From positions 68,342-132,341 of the forward strand of contig JBIPPH010000001.1 in the NCBI GenBank assembly GCA_044368575.1: a DNA stretch of 64,000 nt, read 5' to 3'. Made by a program: the position numbers and the translations under genes. Positions 9,246 through 17,223 of the stretch are shown here, one piece after another; positions within the stretch are counted from its first letter, which is position 1, and the number at the start of each line of letters is the position of its first letter. The notes beneath the pieces were generated by a model. The model was not told the DNA's origin. It saw only the letters and a program-made list of their open reading frames with translations, and did no database searches. Source of the stretch: JABMMZ01 sp044368575 (GTDB taxonomy: Bacteria > Bacteroidota > Bacteroidia > NS11-12g > UBA955).

Positions 9246-10246
9246 TGTATCAGTGCGTTAAATATGGCATAAAATTAGGCTTAATCGGATTAACGGTAGG
9301 GCTCAGTGCATTTGTATACAAGGCCATTTATTGGGAGCCCGAATTAAAAGATCAAGGGCATATGCTGTTCAATGTTTTAGAATTTGAGTGGCATAACGAT
9401 GCGCTTTATATTGGCGAATCTTCTAATTATTGGACCTCCCCAAATGATTCTGATAAACGCAGCATCAGTGAAATGATCAATGCGCAATTAGCGCATGGAC
9501 GCTTGAGTGGGACTCAAGTGCCTGCTTATCATGCTGGCATGTTTTTGCCAGTCATCAAACAGATCGATCCTAAAAGCCGTGTTAAGCATTTGGTGGTCAC
9601 TATGAATTTAAGGTCCTTCGGTCAAGCATGGATATACTCTACTCAAGAAGCCGCTCTTATGCGTTCAAAATGTTTTTACGGCGATCAGCATCCATTGTTC
9701 AATAGAATGGCTGCAGCCTTAGGGTACTATGAACAACCAAGTGCCGCAGAGCAAGAAGCCAAAATGTTAGCCGCCTTTGAACATGATCGCATACAAAGTC
9801 AAGTGGCTTTGCCCTATACTACCATCAATACTTGGAAAGACCACATTGTGTTCGATGATCCTGCTAAGCAAGCATTGGCCCATCATTATGTTAAGGCCTA
9901 TGCCTTTTCTATCGATACCTTAAACAATCCTAGGGTAGCAGATTTTGATGAAATGGTTAATGTGTGCCGCTCAAAAGGCATTCGCTTGTATTTTAATGTC
10001 ATGTCTGAAAATACCGCTTGGGCCGATAGTTTGGTTGGTCCGGCTTTGTCTGGTTTGATGCGTGAAAACGTAGCTAAACTGGTTAAGCGCTATGCTTCTA
10101 AAGGCGTGGTCATGATTGATAATTTAAACCTTGTGCCTGCCGAATGTTTTGGTGAGAAGGATTGGACCACTGAGCACTATGATCAAAGAGGCAGACAAAT
10201 CATTGCCCAACAAGTAGCAACCACTCTTAACCGATATGTGCACTAA
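9245..10246 (+). CDS. Membrane-anchored SGNH/AlgX/DltD-like protein, probable partner of the MBOAT acyltransferase
   Basis: 333 aa with an N-terminal membrane anchor or signal (about 8-27) and a soluble extracytoplasmic domain. A Gly-Glu-Ser at 57-59 (LYIGESSNYW) resembles the SGNH block I nucleophile, and the C-terminus has DWTTEHYDQRGR (about 306-317), resembling the block V Asp/His segment followed by a G-R turn; the D-to-H spacing is five rather than the usual three, so the catalytic assignment is tentative. I do not recognise a named family by sequence alone. The position directly after an MBOAT gene is the main argument for polysaccharide O-acylation. It overlaps the next gene by 11 bp. 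Confidence 0.6.
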   Translation: MYQCVKYGIKLGLIGLTVGLSAFVYKAIYWEPELKDQGHMLFNVLEFEWHNDALYIGESSNYWTSPNDSDKRSISEMINAQLAHGRLSGTQVPAYHAGMFLPVIKQIDPKSRVKHLVVTMNLRSFGQAWIYSTQEAALMRSKCFYGDQHPLFNRMAAALGYYEQPSAAEQEAKMLAAFEHDRIQSQVALPYTTINTWKDHIVFDDPAKQALAHHYVKAYAFSIDTLNNPRVADFDEMVNVCRSKGIRLYFNVMSENTAWADSLVGPALSGLMRENVAKLVKRYASKGVVMIDNLNLVPAECFGEKDWTTEHYDQRGRQIIAQQVATTLNRYVH

Positions 10247-10745
10247 GTGGATTTATGGGCTATTGCTTTTGACTTTGATGGCCTGTCAGCAAAAAACTTC
10301 CAAGATGCAAACGGTTTTGCAGGCAGATTCTATGCAATTGTTTGTGTTTTTAAATTTGGATTGTCCGATATGTCAAAAATACCAAGGTCAATTCAAGTCT
10401 ATAGAAGACAGCGCTTATACCACCTATTATGTATTTCCGGGTCAAAGTCAGAATAAACAATTAAGCCATTGGATGCAATACAATCAGATTGATCCTGCTT
10501 ATGTTATCCAAGATTCAAACTTTGTTTGGACAGATTTTACAAAGGCAAGCAATACCCCAGAGGCGATACTGTATCACCGAGAGCAAGTCATATACAGGGG
10601 TTTGTTAACGGATCAATTTAGAGGTGTTGGAGCGTTTCAATCCGAAGGGCATATTAATTATGTTCATAATGCCCTAAATTCGCTGCGTCAACATGTTCCG
10701 ATTCAAAACACCAAACCTGTGGGTTGTTTTATTGAGCCTCATTAG
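10236..10745 (+). CDS. Thioredoxin-fold lipoprotein with a CPIC motif
   Basis: 169 aa. The lipobox LMAC gives lipid Cys17, so the protein is anchored on the outer face of a membrane. FLNLDCPICQKYQ at 38-50 carries the redox pair Cys43/Cys46 in a CPIC motif, and NTPEAILY further on fits the cis-proline loop. The C-terminus TKPVGCFIEPH has a third Cys. The family is TlpA/redoxin-like. It overlaps the following cytochrome/copper-oxygenase gene by 53 bp, so the two are surely co-expressed. A role in reducing the haem-binding cysteines or in copper handling of that partner is plausible but inferred. Confidence 0.75.
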   Translation: MCTKWIYGLLLLTLMACQQKTSKMQTVLQADSMQLFVFLNLDCPICQKYQGQFKSIEDSAYTTYYVFPGQSQNKQLSHWMQYNQIDPAYVIQDSNFVWTDFTKASNTPEAILYHREQVIYRGLLTDQFRGVGAFQSEGHINYVHNALNSLRQHVPIQNTKPVGCFIEPH

Positions 10746-12054
10746 TGCTTTGTTTTTGGCCTGTCAGCCAAACAAGGTAGAATTTTGTAAAGATGTTGCA
10801 CCCATAATTGAAAAGCATTGCACACCCTGTCATAATTCAAAGGGAGCAGCCCCTTTTGAACTTTCCAATTATTGGCAAGTCAAACAAAAGGCTAAAATGA
10901 TTGCTTTTGTTACCCAAAAAAGAATAATGCCACCTTGGCCGGCAGATCCTGAATACACTCATTTTATAGGCGAACGTTTATTGACTGAAGCGGAGATTCA
11001 AACCCTTAAGGATTGGTATCAGCAGGGTTGTCCTAAGGGCGATGATACGCATTTGAAACTGCATTATGCAGACAACTCCTCAATGAGTTTGGGGCCAGCT
11101 GATATGGTAATCAATCTTGAACCGATTGCCATTAAAAACAACAATAAAGACCAGTTTTTGGTGGTAAAAATACCTTATGAAATGCCTGAGGCCAAATTTG
11201 TAAAGGCCGTTGAATTTTTGCCAGGTCAAATGGCTTATTTGCACCATGTGAATGGTCATTATCTGCGCTTAAACAATACCAGTCATCCCTTTGAAGGCAA
11301 TAGAGTAGTAGATGTAGAAAGTCCTCAATATGAAAAGGCATTTATGGATTTACAATTATTAAATGCAGATGGCTCAATACCTGAACGTGTGCATTCTGCT
11401 TTTAATTTTTTACCCGGTGCTTATGGGGTAGCTTATCCAAATGGTATTGGAGGTTTTTGGATGAGTCCAAAGGGCATTTTTGTGGCCAATGATATGCACA
11501 TAGGGCCATCAACAAAATCATGTATTGACTCTTCAAAGTTATTATTGTATTTTTCAAAGACACCTAATCAAAGACCTACTTTTGAAATAATGATGGGTAC
11601 CAATGGGATCAGTCCTGTAGAGCCTGCATTGCAAATAGCACCTAATACCATCAGTAAACATCTATCAAGAACACGTATCTATACTGATATGTCTGTTTTA
11701 ACGGTCAATCCGCACATGCATTTACTTGGTAAATCATTTAAAGCCTATGCCATTTTACCCAATGGTGATACTACTAAATTGATTCATATTCCTCAGTGGC
11801 AATTCCGTTGGCAATATTTTTACACTTTTACCCATCCGGTTCGCATACCAAGAGGCAGTGAACTTATTGTGGAGGCTGTTTTTGACAATACACTAAAGAA
11901 TCCTAATAATCCGTTTAATCCACCACGCTTAATTGGTGAAAGAACAGATAGAGGGGGAGCCAGTATGCGCACTACAGATGAAATGTTGCAGTTCATTATC
12001 ACCTATTTGCCTTACCAAAAGAACGATGAGTTAATCGATTTAACCCAACCATGA
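10693..12054 (+). CDS. Cytochrome c / PHM-like copper type II monooxygenase fusion lipoprotein
   Basis: 453 aa; lipobox FLAC (Cys24). A short c-type cytochrome domain carries CTPCH at 43-47. The rest fits the two-domain copper type II ascorbate-dependent monooxygenase fold (peptidylglycine or dopamine hydroxylases). The expected copper ligands can be assigned: HH at 184-185 and MHIG His269 for the first copper, His341-x-His343 (NPHMHLLG) and Met431 in TTDEMLQFIITY for the second. Similar cytochrome-monooxygenase proteins of unknown substrate are common in Bacteroidota and Planctomycetes. The start at 10693 lies well inside the preceding gene (53-bp overlap), but it is the only one giving a complete signal peptide. 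A 4-bp ATGA overlap leads to the next gene. Confidence 0.82.
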   Translation: MFRFKTPNLWVVLLSLISALFLACQPNKVEFCKDVAPIIEKHCTPCHNSKGAAPFELSNYWQVKQKAKMIAFVTQKRIMPPWPADPEYTHFIGERLLTEAEIQTLKDWYQQGCPKGDDTHLKLHYADNSSMSLGPADMVINLEPIAIKNNNKDQFLVVKIPYEMPEAKFVKAVEFLPGQMAYLHHVNGHYLRLNNTSHPFEGNRVVDVESPQYEKAFMDLQLLNADGSIPERVHSAFNFLPGAYGVAYPNGIGGFWMSPKGIFVANDMHIGPSTKSCIDSSKLLLYFSKTPNQRPTFEIMMGTNGISPVEPALQIAPNTISKHLSRTRIYTDMSVLTVNPHMHLLGKSFKAYAILPNGDTTKLIHIPQWQFRWQYFYTFTHPVRIPRGSELIVEAVFDNTLKNPNNPFNPPRLIGERTDRGGASMRTTDEMLQFIITYLPYQKNDELIDLTQP

Positions 12055-12698
12055 AAACCCTAAAGCCATTATTTTGGATATGTTTGTTTTTACTCATACT
12101 GAGTGTGGGGTTGGCTTATATTAAACCCATTATAAGAGCGGTTCAAAATTATACTTCAGACGATTATAAAGGGGGACTTGATATGGTTGAAAAACATTTT
12201 GGCTCTGACATCGATAGTGCAGCTCAAGTATTTCAAATAGAACCAGCCTATTTAAAGGCACTTTGTATGTTAGAGTGCAGTGGAAAAAAAGCAATAAGCC
12301 CAAGGTTTGAAGCCCATGTGTATAAGCAACTTAAACGTGTGCAAGCAGGCACTATACAAAACTATGAGCATGTACAAGCGAGTATGTTGAAGGATGCTAA
12401 CGATGATGCAATTCGCAATTTGGCGAGTAGTTGGGGGCCTTTCCAATTAATGGGTTATAAATGTTTGCTTTTAGATATTAAGATCAGAGACATTAGAGGG
12501 CCTGATGCAGTTTTTTATGCTGTGAAATGGATTCATTTGACTTACGGTGATTATTTAAAAAAGCATCAATATAAAGATGCTTTTCACATTCACAATACAG
12601 GACAAAAATTTCCAAGTAACGGCAAAGCCAAAACCTATGATCCAAAGTATTGCCAACGGGGTTTACAATACATGAAACATTTTCAAGCCCCAAATTAA
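12051..12698 (+). CDS. Lysozyme-fold muramidase-like protein (N-acetylmuramidase / DUF3380-like)
   Basis: 215 aa with one N-terminal membrane segment (about 7-23), so it probably acts in the periplasm while anchored. It looks like the N-acetylmuramidase (DUF3380) branch of the lysozyme superfamily: candidate catalytic Glu75 in LCMLECSGKK, RFEAHVYK at 85-92, and ASSWGPFQLMGYK at 125-137, the usual S-W-G-x-F-Q-x-M-G motif. Such proteins cut peptidoglycan glycan strands. Last gene of the five-gene unit, started by a 4-bp ATGA overlap. Its TAA overlaps the opposite-strand stop of the amidohydrolase gene. Family membership is judged by motif only. Confidence 0.72.
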   Translation: MKTLKPLFWICLFLLILSVGLAYIKPIIRAVQNYTSDDYKGGLDMVEKHFGSDIDSAAQVFQIEPAYLKALCMLECSGKKAISPRFEAHVYKQLKRVQAGTIQNYEHVQASMLKDANDDAIRNLASSWGPFQLMGYKCLLLDIKIRDIRGPDAVFYAVKWIHLTYGDYLKKHQYKDAFHIHNTGQKFPSNGKAKTYDPKYCQRGLQYMKHFQAPN

Positions 12699-14335
12699 TA
12701 GACTTTTTGTCCTAAGGCATAAGTAGCAATTACCTTGCTCGTTAAAAGGTCCTTTGGCTGTTTTAAATGATAAAAATCTCTGTCTATTATCACCAAGTCG
12801 GCATCTTTACCTTTACATAAACTGCCTTTCCTATGTTCCAAGCGACAAGCTTTGGCTGCCCAAATGGTCATGCCTTTGAGGGTTTGATCCATACTCAGTG
12901 CTTCATCTTTTAAAAAAGGTTGATCATTGCTTCTTTGTGCGCTGAGTCTAAAAACTGCGCTGTAAATCGTATAGAATGGGTCAATGTATTCAACAGGAAA
13001 ATCAGTGCCCAATGCTAAATAGCCATTTTGTTTAAGCAAAGATTGATAAGCGTATGCAGAGGCCATTCTGTTGTCGCAAATACGAGCACTCACCCAAGGT
13101 GCATCACTGGTGGCATGTGTGGGTTGCACACTTGGAATAATACTAAATTGTTTGAAGAGGGCTCTGTCTTTAGGCTCTACCAATTGAGCATGCTCAATCC
13201 GCCAACGTCTGTCATTAGGGCCTTTTAACTGTTGTCCATACAAATCCAAAAGCAGAATATTGGCAGAATCACCAATGCAATGGGTATTGATTTGGTAGTT
13301 GGTGTTTTCGTAAATGTCTTTACAAAAAGCTTGTAACATGCTCTTTGAACTGACCCAGTAGCCATTGTGATGCGCTCTGTCACAGTAGTCTTGTTTTAAT
13401 TTTGCGCCTCTGCTGCCAAGTGCGCCATCTGCATACAATTTAAAGGAGGCAATTTGACTGAATTGATTTTCATAAAGCCCCTTGCTTTTGGCAAATTGTA
13501 TTGCCGCTTGTTCTGGAGTAAGCATCATGTACAAAAAGATACGGCGCTGTGCCGCCTTGCCCAAACTGTCAAGGTACAAACATTCTTTAAGCGGAAGGCC
13601 TGCATCAGCAAGGGTTGTTAGGCCTTTGCTAAAGCATAATTGCTCCGCAGTTTGTATGGCTTTTAAAAGTTTTTGATCATGATGATAAGTGAAATAATGG
13701 TCTACTAAGTTGACGGCATTGTCAACTAAAACACCAGTTAAAGAATTGTTTTTGCTGATAATTTCACCACCAATTACTTTTGTGTTGTTGACAATGTTTG
13801 CGGCAGAAAGTGCTGCTTGATTGCAAATGACAGCGTGTCCATCAATGCGTTTTAGAACTACAACTCTGTTAGGAAATAAGGTGTTTAATAATGCGTTGTC
13901 AGGGAAAGTTTTGTTGGCCCAATCATTTTGGTCCCAACCTCTGCCCAACAAAGGTTCATTGTCCGCTAAAGTTTTTTCAAATTGTTTAAGTGAATCCAGA
14001 ACGGCTTCCCATGAAGGACTGCCAATTAAATTGCATTGTAACTGGTTATTGGCATAACCCAAAAAATGACAGTGGGCATCTATGAAACCTGGGTATACCC
14101 ATTGTGATTTTAAGTCTGTAGTGGTTTTGCCGCTGTATTGTTTCAAAAGTGCTTTTCCACCTATATCTATAATTTTGCCTTTATCTATAATAATAACTTC
14201 TGCTAGTGGCATAGAATCATTCATGGTATAAATATGCCCATTGAAAAGAACGGTATCAACTAACTGAGTTGATCTTTGACAACTTTGAGTGATCAAGATG
14301 CTCATCAATACAACAATAAAGTGCTTTGCTTTCAT
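12695..14335 (-). CDS. Amidohydrolase family lipoprotein (YtcJ/exoenzyme-regulatory-protein type)
   Basis: About 546 aa from the ATG at 14335. The lipobox ITQSC places lipid Cys19. The metal-binding motif GFIDAHCH (HxH at 88-90) and later ADGALGSRGA, NTHCIGD and EHAQ segments are those of the YtcJ-like amidohydrolase 3 group; LGTDFPVEYIDPFY near the C-terminus supplies the conserved Asp. The family hydrolyses C-N bonds in unknown small substrates. I preferred the ATG to an upstream in-frame TTG at 14344, since a near-consensus -7 box (TAATATTG) ends right at that TTG. Single-gene unit, convergent with the muramidase-like gene. Confidence 0.88.
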   Translation of the reverse strand: MKAKHFIVVLMSILITQSCQRSTQLVDTVLFNGHIYTMNDSMPLAEVIIIDKGKIIDIGGKALLKQYSGKTTTDLKSQWVYPGFIDAHCHFLGYANNQLQCNLIGSPSWEAVLDSLKQFEKTLADNEPLLGRGWDQNDWANKTFPDNALLNTLFPNRVVVLKRIDGHAVICNQAALSAANIVNNTKVIGGEIISKNNSLTGVLVDNAVNLVDHYFTYHHDQKLLKAIQTAEQLCFSKGLTTLADAGLPLKECLYLDSLGKAAQRRIFLYMMLTPEQAAIQFAKSKGLYENQFSQIASFKLYADGALGSRGAKLKQDYCDRAHHNGYWVSSKSMLQAFCKDIYENTNYQINTHCIGDSANILLLDLYGQQLKGPNDRRWRIEHAQLVEPKDRALFKQFSIIPSVQPTHATSDAPWVSARICDNRMASAYAYQSLLKQNGYLALGTDFPVEYIDPFYTIYSAVFRLSAQRSNDQPFLKDEALSMDQTLKGMTIWAAKACRLEHRKGSLCKGKDADLVIIDRDFYHLKQPKDLLTSKVIATYALGQKVY

Positions 14336-14399
14336 GTAGTACAATATTATTACTTCTACTGAGTTTTAACAAGCAGATAATGAGTCTAAGTTATTTTGT

Positions 14400-14407
14400 T
14401 ATTTTTG
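14400..14407 (+). promoter_or_regulatory. -7 promoter element 4 nt before the cca start
   Basis: TATTTTTG, perfect TAnnTTTG, with only CAAC between it and the ATG at 14412. Predicts a leaderless mRNA. Confidence 0.6.
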
Positions 14408-14411
14408 CAAC

Positions 14412-15833
14412 ATGAAATGGCCGAGTGATTCTTTGTTTGTTGCGCACAATGATTTGTTTAAAAGCATTGGGCAAATTGCAGACAAGGCTGGCATTGAGGC
14501 CTATGTAATTGGCGGTTTTGTTCGCGACACCATCTTGTACAGGCCATCAAAAGACATAGACATTGTTGTATTGGGCAGTGGAATTGAATTTGCAAAGCAA
14601 GTGGCCTCTGCTTTCAAAAACGTCAAGTTGAGTTATTTTGAACACTTTGGCACAGCCCAAATCATTTATCAAGATTGGATTTTGGAATTTGTTGGAGCAC
14701 GTAAAGAAAGTTACAGACAAGACAGCCGCAATCCTATTGTAGAGTCGGGAACGCTAAGAGATGATCAAGAGCGAAGAGATTTAACCATTAATGCCATGAG
14801 TATTGGCTTGAATCAAGCTAATTTTGGTCAATTAATAGATCCCTTTAATGGCTTAGATGACATCGATAAGCAATTGGTAAGAACGCCACTTGACCCGGAT
14901 AAAACCTTTAGTGACGATCCTTTGCGCATGCTTAGGGCCATTCGTTTTGCCAGTCAATTGGGCTTTAGAATTGACGCAATTACCTTAGAGGGTATTGAGC
15001 GCAATAAAGACCGAATTGCTATCATTTCACAAGAGCGTATTACTGATGAGCTCAACAAAATTATTTTATCGCCAGTGCCATCAATTGGCTTCGAGTATTT
15101 GTTTGACACAGGCTTGTTGAAATTAATTTTCCCTGAAATGGTTGACTTATACGGGGTTGAAACGGTGAATGGTTTAAGCCATAAAGATAATTTTTATCAC
15201 ACGCTTCAAGTCCTTGATAATTTAGCCTTAATGACTCAAGATTTGTGGCTTAGATGGGCAGCTATACTGCACGATATCGCTAAACCTGCTACAAAGCGAT
15301 TTGAACCAGGCATTGGTTGGACTTTTCATGGTCACGAAGACAAGGGTAGTAGAATGGTAAAACCCATTTTTTCAAAACTCAAATTGCCTTTGAATGAGAA
15401 AATGAAGTTTGTTCAAAAATTAGTGCTTTTACATTTAAGACCAATTGTTTTGTCTCAAGATGTAGTGACTGACAGCGCAGTCAGACGCTTAATGATGGAG
15501 GTTGGAGAAGACATTGATGCCCTCATGCTTTTATGTAAAAGTGATATTACCAGTAAAAATGAAAAAAAGGTAGAACGCATCAAAAAGAACTTCTCATTAG
15601 TTGAGCAAAAAATGAAGGCAGTTCAAGAAAAGGATTACCTCAGAAATTGGCAGCCACCTATTACAGGTAATGATATACTTGAGTTGTTTCATATTCAAGA
15701 TAAAGCCCATATTGGAGTGCTTAAATCTGCAGTCAAAGCTGCAATTTTAGAGGGTCGTTTAGCAGATGATCAAATGGCTTGTGTTGAGTTTCTAAAACAA
15801 GAAGCCAAAGCCCTTAACATTTCTGAAAAATAA
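14412..15833 (+). CDS. cca: CCA tRNA nucleotidyltransferase / poly(A) polymerase family with HD domain
   Basis: 473 aa. The class II nucleotidyltransferase head has YVIGGFVRDTIL (31-42) and the catalytic KDIDIVV with Asp48/Asp50; RRDLTINAMS is the next conserved block, and FSDDPLRMLRAIRFASQLGF follows. An HD phosphohydrolase domain begins around ILHDIAKP (His287-Asp288). The enzyme adds or repairs the 3' CCA of tRNAs. This matters here, because three of the five tRNA genes in the window lack an encoded CCA. Usual length for the family in Bacteroidota. Confidence 0.93.
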   Translation: MKWPSDSLFVAHNDLFKSIGQIADKAGIEAYVIGGFVRDTILYRPSKDIDIVVLGSGIEFAKQVASAFKNVKLSYFEHFGTAQIIYQDWILEFVGARKESYRQDSRNPIVESGTLRDDQERRDLTINAMSIGLNQANFGQLIDPFNGLDDIDKQLVRTPLDPDKTFSDDPLRMLRAIRFASQLGFRIDAITLEGIERNKDRIAIISQERITDELNKIILSPVPSIGFEYLFDTGLLKLIFPEMVDLYGVETVNGLSHKDNFYHTLQVLDNLALMTQDLWLRWAAILHDIAKPATKRFEPGIGWTFHGHEDKGSRMVKPIFSKLKLPLNEKMKFVQKLVLLHLRPIVLSQDVVTDSAVRRLMMEVGEDIDALMLLCKSDITSKNEKKVERIKKNFSLVEQKMKAVQEKDYLRNWQPPITGNDILELFHIQDKAHIGVLKSAVKAAILEGRLADDQMACVEFLKQEAKALNISEK

Positions 15834-15836
15834 TCT

Positions 15837-15844
15837 TACATTTG
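15837..15844 (+). promoter_or_regulatory. -7 promoter element 6 nt before the ORF-3-like gene
   Basis: TACATTTG in the 17-nt gap after cca; the ATG at 15851 follows after six bases. It overlaps an in-frame TTG (15842), which excludes that codon as the start. Confidence 0.6.
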
Positions 15845-15850
15845 CGAAGT

Positions 15851-16435
15851 ATGATCTACCGTTTCAAAGTATGGTTTGAAGAGGAGGAAGAAGTCTTCAG
15901 AGTAATTGACATTCAGCCCGCTTCAAGTTTTTTAGACTTTCACAATACAATTTTGGATTCTATTGGCTTTAAAAAAGATATGCCAAGTGCGTTTTACGTA
16001 TCAGATGACAATTGGAGAAAAGGAAAAGAGATTAGCTTTCATGATGCTTCTAAACTCAAAATGTCTGAGGTAAAATTGAAAGACTGTATCAATGATCCCC
16101 ACCAAAAGTTTGTATACATTACAGATTTCAATGAGCAATGGACCTTCTGTATTGAATTGCAGAATATCAATAATGATGCTCCTGGAGCAGTCTATCCTTT
16201 AGTGTTTAAAACCGTAGGCAAAGCGCCTAAGCAACACGAAGGTTTAAGTCGATTCAAAACGGTTGATGAAAATGAATTTGATGAGATCGCTAATAAATTG
16301 GTCAGTAAACATGCCCCAATGGTAGACGAGGATTTTGATGAAGATGGATTTGGTCAAGAAGGGGATGATGATGACAATGACAGCGATGAATTTTCAGATG
16401 AATTTGCTGGCTCTGATGAGCATTACGATGATTAA
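15851..16435 (+). CDS. Plasmid pRiA4b ORF-3-like domain protein with an acidic tail
   Basis: About 194 aa from ATG 15851. The N-terminal 130 residues begin MIYRFKVWFEEEEEVFRVI and contain AFYVSDDNWRKGKEIS, which fits the pRiA4b ORF-3/IS1096 passenger TnpR-like family, a small fold of unknown function found mostly in chromosomes despite its name. The last ~40 residues are a low-complexity acidic tail (runs of D and E, ending HYDD). No transposase or inverted repeats are nearby, so there is no sign of mobility. It follows cca by 17 nt and precedes the metallo-hydrolase by 14 nt. Confidence 0.75.
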   Translation: MIYRFKVWFEEEEEVFRVIDIQPASSFLDFHNTILDSIGFKKDMPSAFYVSDDNWRKGKEISFHDASKLKMSEVKLKDCINDPHQKFVYITDFNEQWTFCIELQNINNDAPGAVYPLVFKTVGKAPKQHEGLSRFKTVDENEFDEIANKLVSKHAPMVDEDFDEDGFGQEGDDDDNDSDEFSDEFAGSDEHYDD

Positions 16436-16449
16436 TCTTAGCTGAGTTT

Positions 16450-17223
16450 ATGGCATTTAAAATAAGCTTTTTAGGCACCGGCACATCACAGGGCGTCCCT
16501 TTGATAGCCTGTGCTTGTAAAGTTTGTCAAAGCCATGACAGCAAAGATAAACGCTTACGCAGCAGCATTAAAATTGATAATGAGGGTTCTGTTATAGTCA
16601 TCGATTCTGGTCCTGACTTCAGACAACAAATGCTCAGAACCAATACCCAGCGTTTAGATGCATTACTCTTCACGCATGAGCATAAAGACCATATTGCTGG
16701 CATGGACGATATCCGCGCTTTTAATTACAGCTTAAAACAAGCCATAGATGTTTATGCCCATGAGCGTGTTCAAGAAGCGCTTAAGCGAGAGTTTCAGTAC
16801 ATTTTTTCGGACTTTAAATACCCTGGCGTACCAGAAGTTAATTTACATGAATTAAAAGCCAACCAAGCTTTATCGCTCTGCGGTTTAAACATAATGCCTA
16901 TTGAAGTCATGCATTATAAATTGCCTGTATTAGGCTTTAGAATCAATGACTTTACTTATATCACAGATGCTAATAGCATTTCTGATGCCAGTAAAGATTT
17001 GATCAGAGGGAGTAAAGTTTTGGTGCTCAATGCGCTAAGACACGAAACCCACATCAGTCATTTTACACTAGACGAAGCCATTGGGTTGGCACACGAGTTA
17101 CAAATCCCGCAAGTCTATTTAACGCATATTAGTCATCAATTGGGCTTGCATGAGCAAGTACAAGCAACTTTGCCAGCAGGTATCAGTTTGGCATATGATG
17201 GTCTAGAGATTTTAATGGATTAA
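16450..17223 (+). CDS. Metallo-beta-lactamase fold hydrolase, PhnP-like cyclic phosphodiesterase
   Basis: 257 aa. The zinc motif THEHKDHIAGMDD gives His76, His78, Asp80 and His81. CACKVC (Cys21, Cys23, Cys26) before it matches the extra structural zinc site that sets PhnP apart within the superfamily. PhnP opens phosphoribosyl cyclic phosphate in phosphonate breakdown, but no phn genes are near, so the physiological substrate may be another cyclic phosphodiester. It converges on the glycosyltransferase gene with a 12-bp overlap. Confidence 0.85.
   Translation: MAFKISFLGTGTSQGVPLIACACKVCQSHDSKDKRLRSSIKIDNEGSVIVIDSGPDFRQQMLRTNTQRLDALLFTHEHKDHIAGMDDIRAFNYSLKQAIDVYAHERVQEALKREFQYIFSDFKYPGVPEVNLHELKANQALSLCGLNIMPIEVMHYKLPVLGFRINDFTYITDANSISDASKDLIRGSKVLVLNALRHETHISHFTLDEAIGLAHELQIPQVYLTHISHQLGLHEQVQATLPAGISLAYDGLEILMD

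Noticed and set aside
15851..16435. A mobile element, suggested by the ORF-3/IS1096-type family name
   Set aside because: No transposase, terminal inverted repeats, target duplication or codon shift; the family is mostly chromosomal and non-mobile.
16320..16435. Repetitive GATGAT-type tract as a tandem repeat locus
   Set aside because: It is simply the codons of an acidic Asp/Glu tail; units are irregular.
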